A stretch of 64,000 nt of DNA from Bathynomus jamesi (lineage: Eukaryota; Arthropoda; Malacostraca; Isopoda; Cirolanidae), in NCBI GenBank assembly GCA_023014485.1, contig JAJOZX010000922.1, forward strand, positions 315,001-379,000, given 5' to 3'. The notes beneath the pieces are model-generated. The model was not told the origin of the DNA. It ran no database searches and saw only the letters and a list, made by a program, of their open reading frames with translations. A program made the translations under genes and the position numbers. Positions 33,682 through 45,795 of this stretch are shown here, piece after piece. Position 1 is the first letter of the stretch. Each line of letters begins with the position of its first letter.

Positions 33682-34004
33682 TACGCTATATGTTCTTTCT
33701 TTAAACTAAATCCCAGATGCTCGGATAAACAATAATACAATTCGTTTCATATACATTATTAATACGAATTTACGCAATAATTTCGAGTAAAAATGTATTA
33801 GAAATATTACAATTAAGTAATGGTTTACATACAAAAATGACGTAAAGTGAATGTATTTTTTTAAATTACAGTACATGAAGTATATAAAATAGCAAATTAT
33901 AAAAAAGTGAAATTCATTAAATAACGAGTGAGGAGGGCCAGAAACTAGCACGGCGCTCTGGTCAATTAATCCGGCCTACTGCAATAACTCCTGGATTATT
34001 ATTA

Positions 34005-34095
34005 ACTAGCACCATCGGGACTCGAACCCCGACCTCGATGTCTTCATTTCGCTTTTACAGGGGAAACTGTGTCACCCATTGAGGCGTTGGAAAGT
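34005..34095 (-). mobile_element. tRNA-like SINE head
   Basis: The minus strand has a B box with perfect T-arm type pairing (GGTCGGGGTTCGAGTCCCGA) and a weak A-box region (AATGGGTGACACAGTTTCCC). Lies just after the kelch stop. Confidence 0.4.
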
Positions 34096-34160
34096 ACTAT
34101 GCATTACATTTTATACTTAAAGATTTTTGTACAAAGGTAACTCCAAATATCGAAGGATTC

Positions 34161-34423
34161 CTATCTATCATCATCAGCGTTCCTTTGGTTGCTATGGAAA
34201 CGTCTTTCTGCGGTCAATTTTTCGGAAGGGAGTTTAAGCGTAGCTGCCACCAATCCATACCTCCTCAACCGCATGGACTGAACGCAGTGCCACATGTCTG
34301 TCCTCGAATTGTACTTCTCTACAGTGTTGAGAACAGATTCGCCGCTGAACCCGCCGATGCAATAGATTCGACCATTACTCACAGTTACCCCAAAGCTACT
34401 CCGAGTTCCGATCATTGGAGAAA
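34161..34423 (-). CDS. Kelch-like terminal exon: kelch repeat 6 and tail
   Basis: Codes for SPMIGTRSSFGVTVSNGRIY...NTVEKYNSRTDMWHC...RRYGLVAATL, then a hydrophilic tail ending NADDDR and TAG. Acceptor tctatcacag. Confidence 0.9.
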
Positions 34424-36810
34424 CTGTGATAGAAGGGAGGGTAAGAGAAATTACTTGATGCTATCAAATGGGACCAACATACTTTATTCCTGCCTTTTTT
34501 AAAAGAACACGATAACTTTCTTAAAAGTACTACGGCAGCAAACACCGATCTACCCATCACTAATTAATAACTTAACTCTTCGGTTCATAACCGCTGTCAT
34601 GGAGACGAGTAAAACTTGTTAGAAAATTAATTCACCCTAATTCTTACTCTGAACCTACCCGCTATCCATCGGTCTTTGAGCGGGTCGTAACGCTCGACAG
34701 AATTCAGCCACTTCCTCCCATCGTAACCTCCAATTGCATAAATGAAATCGTCGACCACCGCAACACCATGATACGCCCGACGACGCCCGAGCGACGCTGA
34801 AAATCGAATGAATTGTTGAAGTTTTAACTGTATTCATTTTGAAGCTTAAAGCAAATCTACAGCAGTCTGTTCAAATTAACGATAATATATTCTCAAAGAA
34901 CCAAGTTTTTGCTTCACGAAATGTCATGAATGACGTCTATTTTCAAGTACGAAATAATGTTTACCAATAGGCATCCAGGTGTCTGTCTCAACATCATATT
35001 TTTCACAAGATGACAAGGCTAGGTGTCCATTTTGGGTCTTTACCCCTAATCCTCCGACCGCGAAAAGGCCACCGTGAACTGCAGCAACACCAAAATGGAC
35101 GCGTCCTTCCAGCATCGGAGATTTAAAGCACCAATCCTCCTTATTTTGGTCGTACATCTACAAAGGAAAAATAATCATGGATTATTTATCTTATTTATAA
35201 GAGGAAGTACGATAATACCGTTTCAAATATTGAAAATTGCTTTTGAGTTAAAAAGATTTTAATTTTATCACAATAACAGAAAACCACTATTCAAATTATC
35301 AAAATATTTGCTTGAAAATATGAGAAAACATGCCAAATGCTTTGTCTACTTTCTTGTCTCTCTCAATATATAATGTAGTCTCTCCTTTATAAATTGGCAT
35401 CGTACTGTATCCTCATTTAATACATTTAATGGGAATTTGTATGATGTTAAACAGAGAAATATTTGAAATTGTGTAGAACTAAAAATTAAGCGATTTTCTG
35501 GTCCTAGCTGTGTATTCTGACGACTTGAAAATTATTTTATCTTTTTACCGAGATAAGTTTATATAATGGGCTTTAAAGCGCTTTTAAAAATAACGTTTTT
35601 AATATTTTCAAAGGCCTTACCAAAAGAATATCTTGGATGCGGTTCCCAGTATCGGTTCTACCCCCAACAACCCACAGTTTGTCGTGGAAACAAGTCGCTG
35701 CTGCTCCATGAAGGCAACAAGGAAGCTCCGGAAAGGTTCCCCATTGATTCGAATTCACGTGATACGTCTCGCACGAATTTAAAAAGTGACTCGAATTTTG
35801 GCCTCCTTTTTTTTATAAGATATAAAAAAATTGGGTTTTTAGTCTTTAAAATTCAATTTCAAACCTCTTAAATTTTTGTACATTACCAAAATACCAATAG
35901 ACTGAATTTCTGAAAGGAGTTTTACCTATTAAGTAAACGACGTTATCTTTACAAGCAACGGTAGCACAAGCTCTCGGCTGCTTCATCGGTGGAATCACCT
36001 GCTGGCCCTCCATTTTGTTTACATCTCTAGCTTCTTCGTTGGACGGAATGCTACAACGCCAAGATGAGTATCCCACCGAGAAACATTCGGCAGTTCCTAA
36101 AATTCGACCACTCGATTCACCTCCGAAAACGGTTAAGAGCTGTGAAGTTTAGAAATTTTGATTTTAAAATCGTTTAAAGGTTGTGGAAATTCTACATGCG
36201 GAAGTATTGTATGCATTTAAAAGAATTCTACATACAGTTTTATATTTTTTCTTTTTATAAAGACAAAGATTTCATACAAAAGCAGACTCTATATTTACAA
36301 TCTTGTGTTAAATCTGTCTTACATTCGCTTTCAGTAAATCCATGCAATGAAATTAAGTAAAACTTTTTACCTCCTCCTCTTTCTTATGCCGGGAAGTTTG
36401 TGTTCTACAGTGTTTAGGATGGGCATCTGTGGAACCATCAAAATCGCATAAAACGCCTTCCATTCGTGTCTCCTCCATCTCATCGCGGAAAACTCCTCTC
36501 ATTACAGGGTTTAACAGCTCCTCGTTAAGGAGACTCAACAGAGAAGAAGACCAAACGCTTCTCTCCTCTTTGTTATATGATATCCAAGCCATGAGCGCCT
36601 GCCGAAAATTGTCTTAATTATTCGAGTTAATGGATGAACGTTTTAAATTTGAATGAATGCTTTCCTACAAATCGAATGGTCAGTTTCGGCTTTTTAGTTT
36701 CTTATACTCCATTCTACGCTACATTTTCCGAGTTCCTATTTCTTTAGCTCAGCTAGACTCCATGAATTTCACTTTAGTTTATACCATTCTACATGGCAGT
36801 CTTAAATTCT

Positions 36811-36843
<33 letters not shown>

Positions 36844-38516
36844 TATATATACTGTATATATTTCGTATGCAATTTTGAAGAAGAATTCTTACGCTGAATC
36901 AAATCTAGAAATAATTAGATAAGAAAACCTTACTTTGAATAATTCATCTTCGGAAGCTATGTCCAGAATTTGCTGCTTAAATAGGACAGCTAAAGTTTTC
37001 GGTTGGAGGCTTAAGAAAGAAGGCTCACGAATAACTTCGGAACAGGTTTTTAGTGCCATGTGGAAAGCGAAATTTGCTAAATCATGGCACTGATGCAACA
37101 GTGCCAATTCATAAATTGGTAAACAGGAATAAGGAGCCAGGTGACTCTGAAAGAAAAGAGAAAATGCTTTGTTACAAAATGTATGTAGTTTACTAGTTGA
37201 CTTTTGATTTGCCTGTGTCAGTGTTTCTCAAACTACGGACCGTGACTCCATTGAGGTTGTCAGATATTAACAGTAAATCTGAGAGAGGTGAAAGTGCAAA
37301 AACAAAAGAGAATATGAAAAACGTACACTTTAGTGAATACAATCGCAAACTGGTAAATATATATCCACAAAAGTTGATTAAAAAGTTGATTTTACAAGAC
37401 AGAAAAATGGAATTAGTGATAAATGTGTTTTTTTTAGTAAATGCAGAATAATTAGAATAATAATTCACTTTCCATGGAAAATTAGTTCCTATATATGTTC
37501 CTAACTGTCATCTCTGACGAAAATCCTAACTCCTATTCCACATGCAACTTCTCAGGCTCCCGAGTATCGCGGCACGAAAGGGTATGTGAACTATCGGCCT
37601 CCACTATAGTTTTATTTTCATTATCCTTAAATTTTCACAAAGGGTTACTGTATACTATATATATATAAGATTTGATTAACTGTCACAGAAAAAAAAAGTC
37701 CTAAAAGAGCATGGGCCTTGTAAAACTGATATAAACTACGTATCAATGGACATGTTTTTAAACGGTTATCTGTTAGAATATGCAGCTGTAGCACTTAAAA
37801 TTTAATTACCTGTTAAATCCCCGAATAAATCTGAATAATTTAACTATTTTCACCGACATATTTGATCATGAATAGAGCCAAAAATAATTCATTCGGTAAA
37901 TAATTTTGTACCTATTCTTAAACATAGAATATGAATGTGAGGAGGCCTTACCTTTATATATCTACAACACAGTCTCTTGAGGTCATGGATTTGAAAGTAA
38001 TCGGCCAAGGCAAGGATCTCCGCAGCGTTGTCCTCCGTCAGGAGAGCTCTTCCGGAGTATACATATTCGAGGGTCACCTTAAGCGTTTCCCCTCGGACGC
38101 TCTCCAGCTTCAGAATATTCGAGTGACTCTCGGAAAGGTTGGTACTTAAAAGCGCTCTGGAAGGCAGAAATGAAAGGTGATAATGCTGGTTGACAATAGT
38201 TCAAGAATTAGCGTGATGAACCGCATTTGTTTAATCTGAGAGCTATACTACCTCCTGTTCCTCCAGACTGATTTTGTTATACTAGTAGTATATACATTCA
38301 CCAAATATAAATTCCCGATTCTTTTTGAGCGAATTAAAGGAAAACTAACCTAAAATAAGGCGATGCAACAGCGAGGACAATTTTGTGTACTTCAATCGTC
38401 TCATCCTGGGTAACGATGGTGAGGTCTGTGTAAAGTTGTTCCTGCCACGCATTGCGTAGTGATGCCGTTAGGCGCGTCTTCCACACATTGTCCTCCATCT
38501 CTTCGTCTGAAACAAA
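34161..38516 (-). CDS. BTB-BACK-kelch protein (kelch-like family), 8 exons
   Basis: Exons, 5' to 3' on the minus strand: 38516-38350, 38156-37952, 37146-36934, 36598-36371, 36139-35936, 35802-35631, 35157-34965, 34796-34659, 34423-34161. The fifth to ninth pieces are the kelch part. Order of domains: BTB (LYTDLTIVTQDETIEVHKIV...PYFRALLSTNLSES), BACK (ANFAFHMALKTCSEV...LMAWISYN), a short acidic linker, then kelch repeats with GG pairs and conserved Tyr/Trp (VVGGRTDTGN, IYAIGGYDGRKWLNSVERYD, YCIGGFSGESVLNTVEKY). About 590 residues, usual for the family. Known: many such proteins are substrate adaptors of cullin-3 ubiquitin ligases or bind actin; which applies here is unknown. The possible start ATG is at 38508, right after an acceptor, so a 5' UTR intron or an upstream coding exon is likely. 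The gene converges with filamin. Confidence 0.9.
34659..34796 (-). CDS. Kelch-like exon: kelch repeat 5
   Basis: Codes for RRRAYHGVAVVDDFIYAIGG...NSVERYDPLKDRWIA. Acceptor attttcag. The donor GTAGGT at 34658-34653 was chosen over a later GTAAGA because it joins to V-SPMIGTRSSFGV in frame. Confidence 0.88.
34965..35157 (-). CDS. Kelch-like exon: kelch repeats 3-4
   Basis: Codes for MYDQNKEDWCFKSPM...LFAVGGLGVKTQNG...SCEKYDVETDTWMPIG. Acceptor tcctttgtag, donor GTAAAC, ends in phase 1. Confidence 0.88.
35631..35802 (-). CDS. Kelch-like exon: kelch repeats 2-3
   Basis: Codes for NSSHFLNSCETYHVNSNQWG...KLWVVGGRTDTGN. Donor GTAAGG. The acceptor that fits the phase (aaaaaaaaggag|GC) has a purine-rich, not pyrimidine-rich, tract; the exact start is therefore less sure than the other borders. 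Confidence 0.78.
35936..36139 (-). CDS. Kelch-like exon: first kelch repeat
   Basis: Codes for LLTVFGGESSGRILGTAECF...ACATVACKDNVVYLIG. Acceptor acttcacag, donor GTAAAA, ends in phase 1. Confidence 0.86.
36371..36598 (-). CDS. Kelch-like exon: second half of BACK domain and charged linker
   Basis: Codes for ALMAWISYNKEERS...LLSLLNEELLNPVMRG and then a Lys/Glu-rich stretch (SRHKKEEE) before the kelch propeller. Acceptor ttcggcag, donor GTAAAA. Confidence 0.86.
36934..37146 (-). CDS. Kelch-like exon: first half of BACK domain
   Basis: Codes for SHLAPYSCLPIYELALLHQC...VLFKQQILDIASEDELFK. Acceptor tctttcag, donor GTAAGG. Confidence 0.88.
37952..38156 (-). CDS. Kelch-like exon: second half of BTB domain
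   Basis: Codes for ALLSTNLSESHSN...LEYVYSGRALLTEDNAAEIL...CCRYIK, the classic end of a BTB fold. Acceptor gccttccag, donor GTAAGG, ends in phase 0. Confidence 0.92.
38350..38516 (-). CDS. Kelch-like exon: first half of BTB domain
   Basis: Acceptor ctttgtttcag, donor GTTAGT. Gives MEDNVWKTRLTASLRNAW, then the BTB core DLTIV...HKIVLAVASPYFR. ATG at 38508-38506 is the first candidate start; the reading frame is also open for a few residues upstream of it. Ends in phase 2. Confidence 0.87.
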
Positions 38517-38989
38517 GAAGAGGACGTCATCACCACAATTCTGAGTTCGCGTACATGATCTTCCAATACCACGATGAACTACAAACATTGAACCTCAATT
38601 TTCGAATTTTACCAGTTTTCCTCACTTTCTTCTTAATTTGTAAATCCAATAAGTCTGTATTAACGTAATTAGTAATATACTGTATAATAAAATAACTAGC
38701 TATGCCTACACTAAAGGCCGGCCCTATTTCTCGTTATAATATAACCCATTAATAAGTTAACGTTTATTCAGAATTTAAACCTAAATATTGTAATTGACCG
38801 AAGGTTTGTGTTCTACTTGAAACTCTCTTTTTTTTAATGTTTTTTTTTATCCTATGTATCCCATGTTATGTAGACATAGTTCTGTACCTAGAAAGCTTGC
38901 CAGTAAGAATCAAAAACTTTCGGGAAGAATTAAAAACAATAAATAATAGTGCAATGTCTCTCCCTGCTAATATTGAAAATATCACACAC

Positions 38990-39000
38990 ACACACACACA
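38990..39000. repeat. Short (CA)n tract
   Basis: CACACACACACACA at the left border of the composite MITE 39003-39650. Longer (CA)n tracts: 9611-9658, 13196-13222 and 50755-50781. Confidence 0.7.
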
Positions 39001-39002
39001 CG

Positions 39003-39650
39003 GCAATATCCTATTTTGGCGTCCCAAATTATTTAACGGCATTAGCTTTTTGATTAATCGTTTTTGTTGATTTCTTATGAGAAAACTTGGCTGGAATGCC
39101 TGGTTAGGTCAACTGTACGCCCTTGACGATTGGTTAGGTTAAGTCGTGATATTTTCGTTAGTTTAAACGCGAAAATATCACTATTTAACCTAACCAATCA
39201 AGGGCGTACAGTTGACCTAACTGGGCAGTCAATAATTTTCACGTAGGTTTCGATTAATTTTAAATTACTAAAAATATGAGCATTTATTTTTAATACATAG
39301 ACAAGTGTATCACACAGAATACTGCACTATCGTACCTGTCAGGAAGCGGATCACCTGAAGATCAGGGCTCCCAGCCTCAATTACCAAATAATATCTTCGT
39401 TAAAACTAACAAAAATATCACAACTTAACCTAACCAATCGTGAAGAGCATACAGTTGACCTAACCGGGCATTCAATTTAATTTATTATATTTGGTACTGT
39501 AAAGCAAAAAAGAATACATGGGGGGCCCTGATCTTCAGGTGATCCCAGGAAGCGATTAAATATATACATTCGCCAATTGCTTGTATTTGGGACGCTATTT
39601 GTTTATTTTGTAATTGTTAAATAATTTGGGACGTCAAAATAGGATATCGC
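39003..39650. mobile_element. Outer MITE with TTTGGCGTCCCAAATT ends, carrying nested palindromes
   Basis: Ends GCAATATCCTATTTTGGCGT (left) and a matching inverted copy at 39624-39650. The same ends delimit the shorter copy at 41045-41282. The interior holds one palindrome (39102-39230) with the AACTGTACGCCCTTGACGAT core and the nested element 39348-39545. Confidence 0.78.
39348..39545. mobile_element. Palindromic MITE, 198 bp, exact 8-bp TSD CAGGAAGC
   Basis: Ends GGATCACCTGAAGATCAGGG and reverse complement. Flanked by CAGGAAGC at 39340-39347 and 39546-39553. Related to 54865-55067. Confidence 0.85.
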
Positions 39651-39817
39651 TCACCATTTGATACAGAACAGAGGTTATGGTAAATATACGAAAAGGCTTA
39701 CTGTTATAGCACAATAGTAATCAAATACAATGAAACTAAACCGTAATGGAAGTGAATTTCAAATAATTATAAGCCTTATGACTGACGGGCATACTTTTCA
39801 AGGAAAATGGTCTATAC

Positions 39818-40041
39818 CAGGGGTGGCGAACCTTTTTACACTCTCGTGCCGCCAAAAAAAAAAAAAAAAAAAACCATGTAAACCATAAAAAAAAAAATTC
39901 GCGTACCCACCAAAGTTTATATATATTACACCAAATTATAAACATTAAGTCTATTATTTTATACTCATTTTTTGGATAACAATTTCTACGCTTAGGCGTG
40001 CCATGCAAATTTGATCGCGTGCCATAGGTTCGCCACCACTG
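39818..40041. mobile_element. hAT MITE, 224 bp, exact 8-bp TSD GTCTATAC
   Basis: Ends CAGGGGTGGCGAACCTTTTT / ATAGGTTCGCCACCACTG; duplication at 39810-39817 and 40042-40049. Confidence 0.88.
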
Positions 40042-40099
40042 GTCTATACTGTAATTGTCATTCTTCAAATCGGATAAACGCTAAATAAATAGGTGCTTC

Positions 40100-40149
<50 letters not shown>

Positions 40150-41044
40150 TGCAGTAATGGTTTACAGATGTTAATAAAGTTTCTCAAAAATTTGGAAAAT
40201 TAAATAAAATGTAGTTTTAAAAATGACAAAGAAAACTTTTAATTAAACCTAAACTCGAAGACTACTTCGGAATTAATAACTTAGTTTTCACGGTTTTCTA
40301 AATTCTGAAGACTTGAAAGACATACCTGTACAATATTTATATGACAATACTTCAAGGATGGCAATAACTAACTAAAGTTCTAACCAGTACAACGGTCAAT
40401 ATGCTATTGATATCTCTCGCGTAATCACACTTGTTATAAATAATCTGTAACACAATGCAAAACTATCTCTAAGATAAAAATATACCGGCGAAAGATACAA
40501 CTGTTGATAATAAAAAATAGTTTCGTTTAATGCTCCTTGAGTTATCAGCGAAGAATGTTTTGATGAAAATGTCCGTGTAGTGTCTGTATGTACTCTGTTT
40601 TTGTTAAAACAAAATTGCTTATTGAACTTCTCAAAATAGTCTTGTTTGAAAATAAAATAAAAAGATCAAAGCCCTCTCTACCGTACACGTAGCAACACTA
40701 TTTATACTTGGGTAGTCTAAAACCATCTTTAAATGTTTAACAGTAAGGATATTAATTATTACTGTTTAAAATTTAATGAATTCTTCACTGGCAAACTTTC
40801 GGCGTAAATATATATATTTTTTTCTTCACGTCAGCCATATACGAATTGGTTTTTAAGCACATTTTAAAACATGGCGTAAGAATGTATCTACGACTGTTTA
40901 CCGTCTTTGAAAACTGAAAAGCTAAACTATCCACGCGAACATTTTCTCTTTATTAATAGCCTAGGAATTTCTTTACCACTTAGTGTTATACAAGCCAAAA
41001 TTTAAGTAACACAGAGCCGATGGGAATAAATGTATAAAAACTTT

Positions 41045-41282
41045 GGCGATATCCTATTTTGGCGTCCCAAATTATTCAACCAACCAGTTAGGTCAACTGT
41101 ACGCCCTTGACGATTGGTTAGGTTAAATATCAAGACTTAACCTAACCAGTCATCAAGGGTGTACAGTTGACCTAACCGGGTAGTCAATTAAACTAATTAA
41201 CATACAAGTAATTTGAAAGTGTTGGAGTGCCGTTTATTTTTGGTCGTTTTAATAATTTGGGACGCCAAAATAGGATATTGCC
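41045..41282. mobile_element. MITE, 238 bp, same family as 39003-39650
   Basis: Ends GGCGATATCCTATTTTGGCG and inverse at 41253-41282. Flanked by AAACTTT on both sides (7-8 bp duplication). The core CAACTGTACGCCCTTGACGA is at 41093. Confidence 0.82.
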
Positions 41283-41476
41283 AAACTTTGATGAGAGCAA
41301 AGCCTAGAAAATTAATAGGCCTATACCCTATTTGAACAAACGTATTACTTTTACTGTGTAATTAGCTAGTAAAAATTCTACCTTAATTGCTCAGATGTAT
41401 TACTAAATCAAGCGCCCGAAAATCAATACCATTTGTAATGTATGAGTGTATGACTAATTATGGCTAGGCCGATGTA

Positions 41477-42189
41477 CAGGGTGTTCGAAAAGTCCCGTCA
41501 CCCCTACAAAATGTGCATATTGTAATACCAATTTTATCTTTGCGTGATTAATTGAATTTGTGTGATTCATTGACATTTTTCCTTTTCCAGGTATTAGAGG
41601 TGTGCGAACAATGGCAGACCAGTCCACTTACACTCTGGAGGAAAGGATAGTGATGAGCATGAGCGCATGGGCTCATGGAAGGTCACATACTGGCAAAACG
41701 ATGCATGATATCCAGAATGATTTCAACACAAGATTCAATAAGGCCGCACCACCAAAAAAAGACTATTACTCTGGGAGAAAAAGCTATTTGAAACTAGCTC
41801 CATCAAGGGCATACCACGGTCGGGAAGACCAACAACACGAGCAGAACAATGTGAAGGTGTGATTGTATCGGTAGCTCGTTCACCGAAAACAATCACTTCA
41901 GAAATGATCACAAGAACTTGCAGTCCCCATGTCCACAATGAGAAATCGCATGACAAAAGATCTCGGCATGAAATCATACCGCCCGTCATTTGTTAATGAA
42001 TCAAGCGATACAGACTTGCAGAAACGAAAATGGTGCACACAGATATTCTTGATTAGTAACTGTAATTAAAGTAATTGTTGCTCGTGACTTGTTTCCTACC
42101 ACATATAAATACAATTAATCACACAAAAATAAAATTGGTATTACAATATGTACATTTTGTAGGGGTGACGGGACTTTTCGAACACCCTA
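41477..42189 (+). mobile_element. Deleted mariner-type element with N-terminal transposase fragment
   Basis: Ends CAGGGTGTTCGAAAAGTCCC / GGGACTTTTCGAACACCCTA with TA flanks. An open frame from 41611 starts MADQSTYTLEERIVMSM, followed in a shifted frame by GIPRSGRPTTRAEQ. The catalytic domain is absent. Confidence 0.83.
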
Positions 42190-43386
42190 TAGATATAGAT
42201 CCTATTGCTTACAATTTTATACATCATGCAAGAGAATATAGTAGCCCACCTAATGTTTTGATATGTTTAATGTAAGTATATTCCTCGGTTAATATTCCGC
42301 TGAACACAAACCAACACCTTAACGTGACATAATATTTTGAAAATGTGGAAAACTGTTTTACTTCGTGTGCAAATGAATACAAAGTAATAAATAAATATAA
42401 AGCTTAGGGCAATGTACATTACGAACAAAAAGAGTCCCCGCCTGAGGGCCACGATTTAGGCTACAAATAATAAGTTTTTTTGCCATGTCATGTGACGGTT
42501 GTGAGGTCGATTTTGGAGAGTTAATCCGATTTGTTGGACGAGTCACTAGATGAAGACAAAGCTTTGGATTTTTTTTTCCAATCACTGTGTTTTATTGACA
42601 TCCCGTCAGTGTCCGCAATGTGGTAATTCCAGTAAATACATTTTCAGAGATCTCAGGCGTGACCAGTATTCTCTTTTTTATTTAATTATTTTAGCCGTAA
42701 ACGTTGTTTGTAGAGCTTCGGTATCTGCAATGTCTCCTTCCTTGTGCAAACTTAGGAAAACAGGGCAGCATTCAGTTAGTGGTAGAATTAACTCTTTTTT
42801 TTTCACTTGAGCATTAACTGCGCTCTTCCGCTATATGAAAACTTCTATACGATGACCATTATTTTTATATCCCGTGGCAGTTTCAATGAACTTCGCGTCT
42901 ACTGACATTATTAATCCAAAATGTCGGACTTGATATTTTGTTTTTGCGTGTTGTTGCTTGTTATGAGTTTTTTCTCTTGCACTTGTGTGGTGTTGCCACA
43001 TCATCCTTGAATTTCATACCGTTTTCCTCAGCCCACTTGAATAATGTATTGGTATTCTCTTAATTTTTTAAATCCTCTCCAGAAGTGATTTCTTTGCAAA
43101 AAATTTATGCCATCCACGAAATATGACATTATTTAGATTTCACACACCTATATCCGCAACTATTATTATGAGCAAAAAGGGGCAAAATACCCTTGTGGTT
43201 TGGAATCAATGTCTGGTGAAACTTTAGGTTTAACTTTATACATGCAGTATATATCTTTTTATATTTTAAATAAATTACGCTTCTATGTATCGTTTCAAAA
43301 AATCCATTTAGTTATAAGAATATCTCTTATTGTATAACCTGCACATTCTATATACGTTGGTGTTTGATACGATAAAAATGCAGTAC

Positions 43387-44036
43387 CGTATTTACTCGCG
43401 TATAACGCGCCATCGCATATGGTGCACACCCTGATTTTCAGAGACCAGATTCAGAAAAAAACGTTTGCTTGCACGTATATTGCGCGTCCCTTTCAATCGC
43501 AGTGCTGGTGTCTTTTTAGACCGAGTCTCGAAATAAGCTGCGACTTGTTTGTTGTTCCTGTGTGCTGTTTGGAGCCAATTCAAGAAACGCAGTATCAGCA
43601 ATGCCCTTGAAGGTACTAAAGATGGTCTGCTGAGGGAGGAGGGAGAGGATACAAGCGACCCTGATGACCCCTCTGAGGAAGCAGGACACCACTAACTCGG
43701 GGCACAGATGCGGAAATTGTAGACAGTAATTACGGTAAATCTTACATTCGCAGAATGTCTGTTACGCTGTGATTACCCGATTAACCGAATATTGTCAATA
43801 GCGTAATGTTAAGTAAGTTCTGAATAGTCTGTTAATTTCGCGTACTAAGGAAGTATGGCTATAAGAGTAATAAAAATGCCTGTGTATTTTTCCACTGTTT
43901 GTTATACCTATTTATTACTGATATTTTTCATGGTTTGCTCGCTCGTATAGTACGCCATCGCGTATAGTGCGCACACCGATTTTAAAAATGGCAAAATGGC
44001 AAAAAAGTGTGGGCATTACGCGCGAGTAAATATGTA
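43387..44036. mobile_element. DNA transposon remnant with TTTACTCGCG ends
   Basis: CGTATTTACTCGCGTATAAC at the left and an inverted TTACGCGCGAGTAAATA at the right. A CGCGTATA..GCACACC..GATTTT block is repeated near both ends. The interior keeps a Glu/Asp-rich frame end (GREDTSDPDDPSEEAG) like the C-terminus of pogo-type transposases; family is uncertain. Confidence 0.55.
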
Positions 44037-44039
44037 TTT

Positions 44040-45700
44040 TAAAATGAAGCTAATATATGCATTCACATTTCAGCACAAACTACATACCATAGCCTACAAT
44101 CCGTAAAAATAGTACAAGCTAAATTTAGTTTTTAAGTATTATTTTCTTTCGTGACTTTCGGATGTATGAAAATACGGTACTACTTTTATTTACACAGAAA
44201 GAAGGTCCACAAAGGATTTCTTTCTATTTCGTGCCATTCCCATTTCTGGTGAAAATGGGAATGCTCGAAGAGGAGATTCAAGATTTGAGGAAGTGTTAAA
44301 AGTGGGCTTTCATGCAACTACGTCACTGCAAACCCGAGGGAGGGGTATTTCTATAAATAAATAATGACTTAAAAGTAGGAAATCCTACAATGGAATGGAC
44401 GAATTTGGAAATTGCCTCCTTTGAGATTCCTACTTTCGGATTTCTCATTCTTGGACGAAAACTGAACTGGGGAAGGACCGAGATTGGGAGTAGTGAAGGG
44501 AGGGGTTTGGGGGGGCTTAAGCTCCCCCTTTTTTCCTCTCACAATGTTTATATAAATGCATAAGTTTTCATGGTATAAATAATAATATTTGAAGTAAATA
44601 CAAAGTATTAGCAGCATAAACTGCGGAATAATGTTTATTATCGTATGTTTGGCAGCAGATTGGGACACGATTTGGAACTAAAATATCTTTCTCTTAGAAA
44701 TTTATAACGGCACATTATTATTAAAATGACGAAACAAATATTATATCCTATCTGCGCACAAACAGGGAGCCATTCCAATTTGGCAAAATTCCCAAACTTC
44801 TTACAAGCGGAAATATAAAAGGAAAACATAAAACTTTATGAACTGAAATTTTCAAAGGCCTACTTTGTCATTATGAGAGCCTAATTTCTGGGAGACTAAG
44901 GCCAAATAATGAAAACCCAAGACATTTATTTTCGAGTTATTAAATTTAATAATTAGCTAACAAGTTAAGCTCAAAAATTTAAAACCTTGATAAGCTAACT
45001 TAGAAACTCGGCTGAGGCTTAATTTAATTAAAAAAATTCCAATATTATCAGAGCCAAGTAGTTTATGTTTATACTTCAAAACAATAAATTTATAGATTGC
45101 TGTACGTGAACTTTGCCTGCAAGATCAGTTTTTGATAAGAACGAACCAGATTAGAGCGGTTCAAACTGGATTTGACGTACAATTTTATTTTCAGATTGTT
45201 TTTCTTTTCTCTCTCCTCGTTTTTGGGCCAAATTAGTTTTATTAACGATATTTTAACCTGTAATTTGTAACTAATTTAATCTTTAAACCTTCTCCTCATA
45301 AAGGAAGGTTTACACTTTACAGTAAGTAAGTAATCAGGTTCCTTAACCAACGCAAGAATACAGGTAGGACTGCCCAGTGTCTCGTATTAGGCGTATATGA
45401 ATATGAGATGCAATGAAAAGTAGACTCCACATAAATGTAAATATTAACTACTATTGTAAATAAAATTACTACATACATAGTGACATTTTTTCTGAGGTGA
45501 AGTATCCACTTTAATGTGGACAAATTGAATGCTAACCAAAATTTCATGGTCTAACTTGAAACTGTCCAGATTTCGATATTTATAACCTGGCAAGCCAAGA
45601 CACTCTTTCATATCAACCGAATGGATATTCATCCGTATACCTACGGCGCCACTTATTCGTTAATGATACGCCAGTCATGATTGCTTTGATCGCCTATAGC
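44040..45700. other. No feature recognised
   Basis: AT-rich, with short unsupported frames only. Confidence 0.55.
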
Positions 45701-45713
45701 CTATAGGGTGGCC

Positions 45714-45795
45714 ACAAAGTCCCTTTGCATGAAAAACAAGGGCAACATACAAATATGCTGTAATTTCACTGCAAAGGGACTTTGTGGCTACTCTG
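45714..45795. mobile_element. 82-bp hairpin MITE with TA duplication
   Basis: Inverted ends TAGGGTGGCCACAAAGTCCC / GGGACTTTGTGGCTACTCTG, TA on both sides. Only about 30 bp lie between the arms. Confidence 0.82.

Noticed and set aside
37216..37260. Possible hAT end (CAGTGTTTCTCAAACT).
   Set aside because: No matching inverted end or target duplication found nearby.
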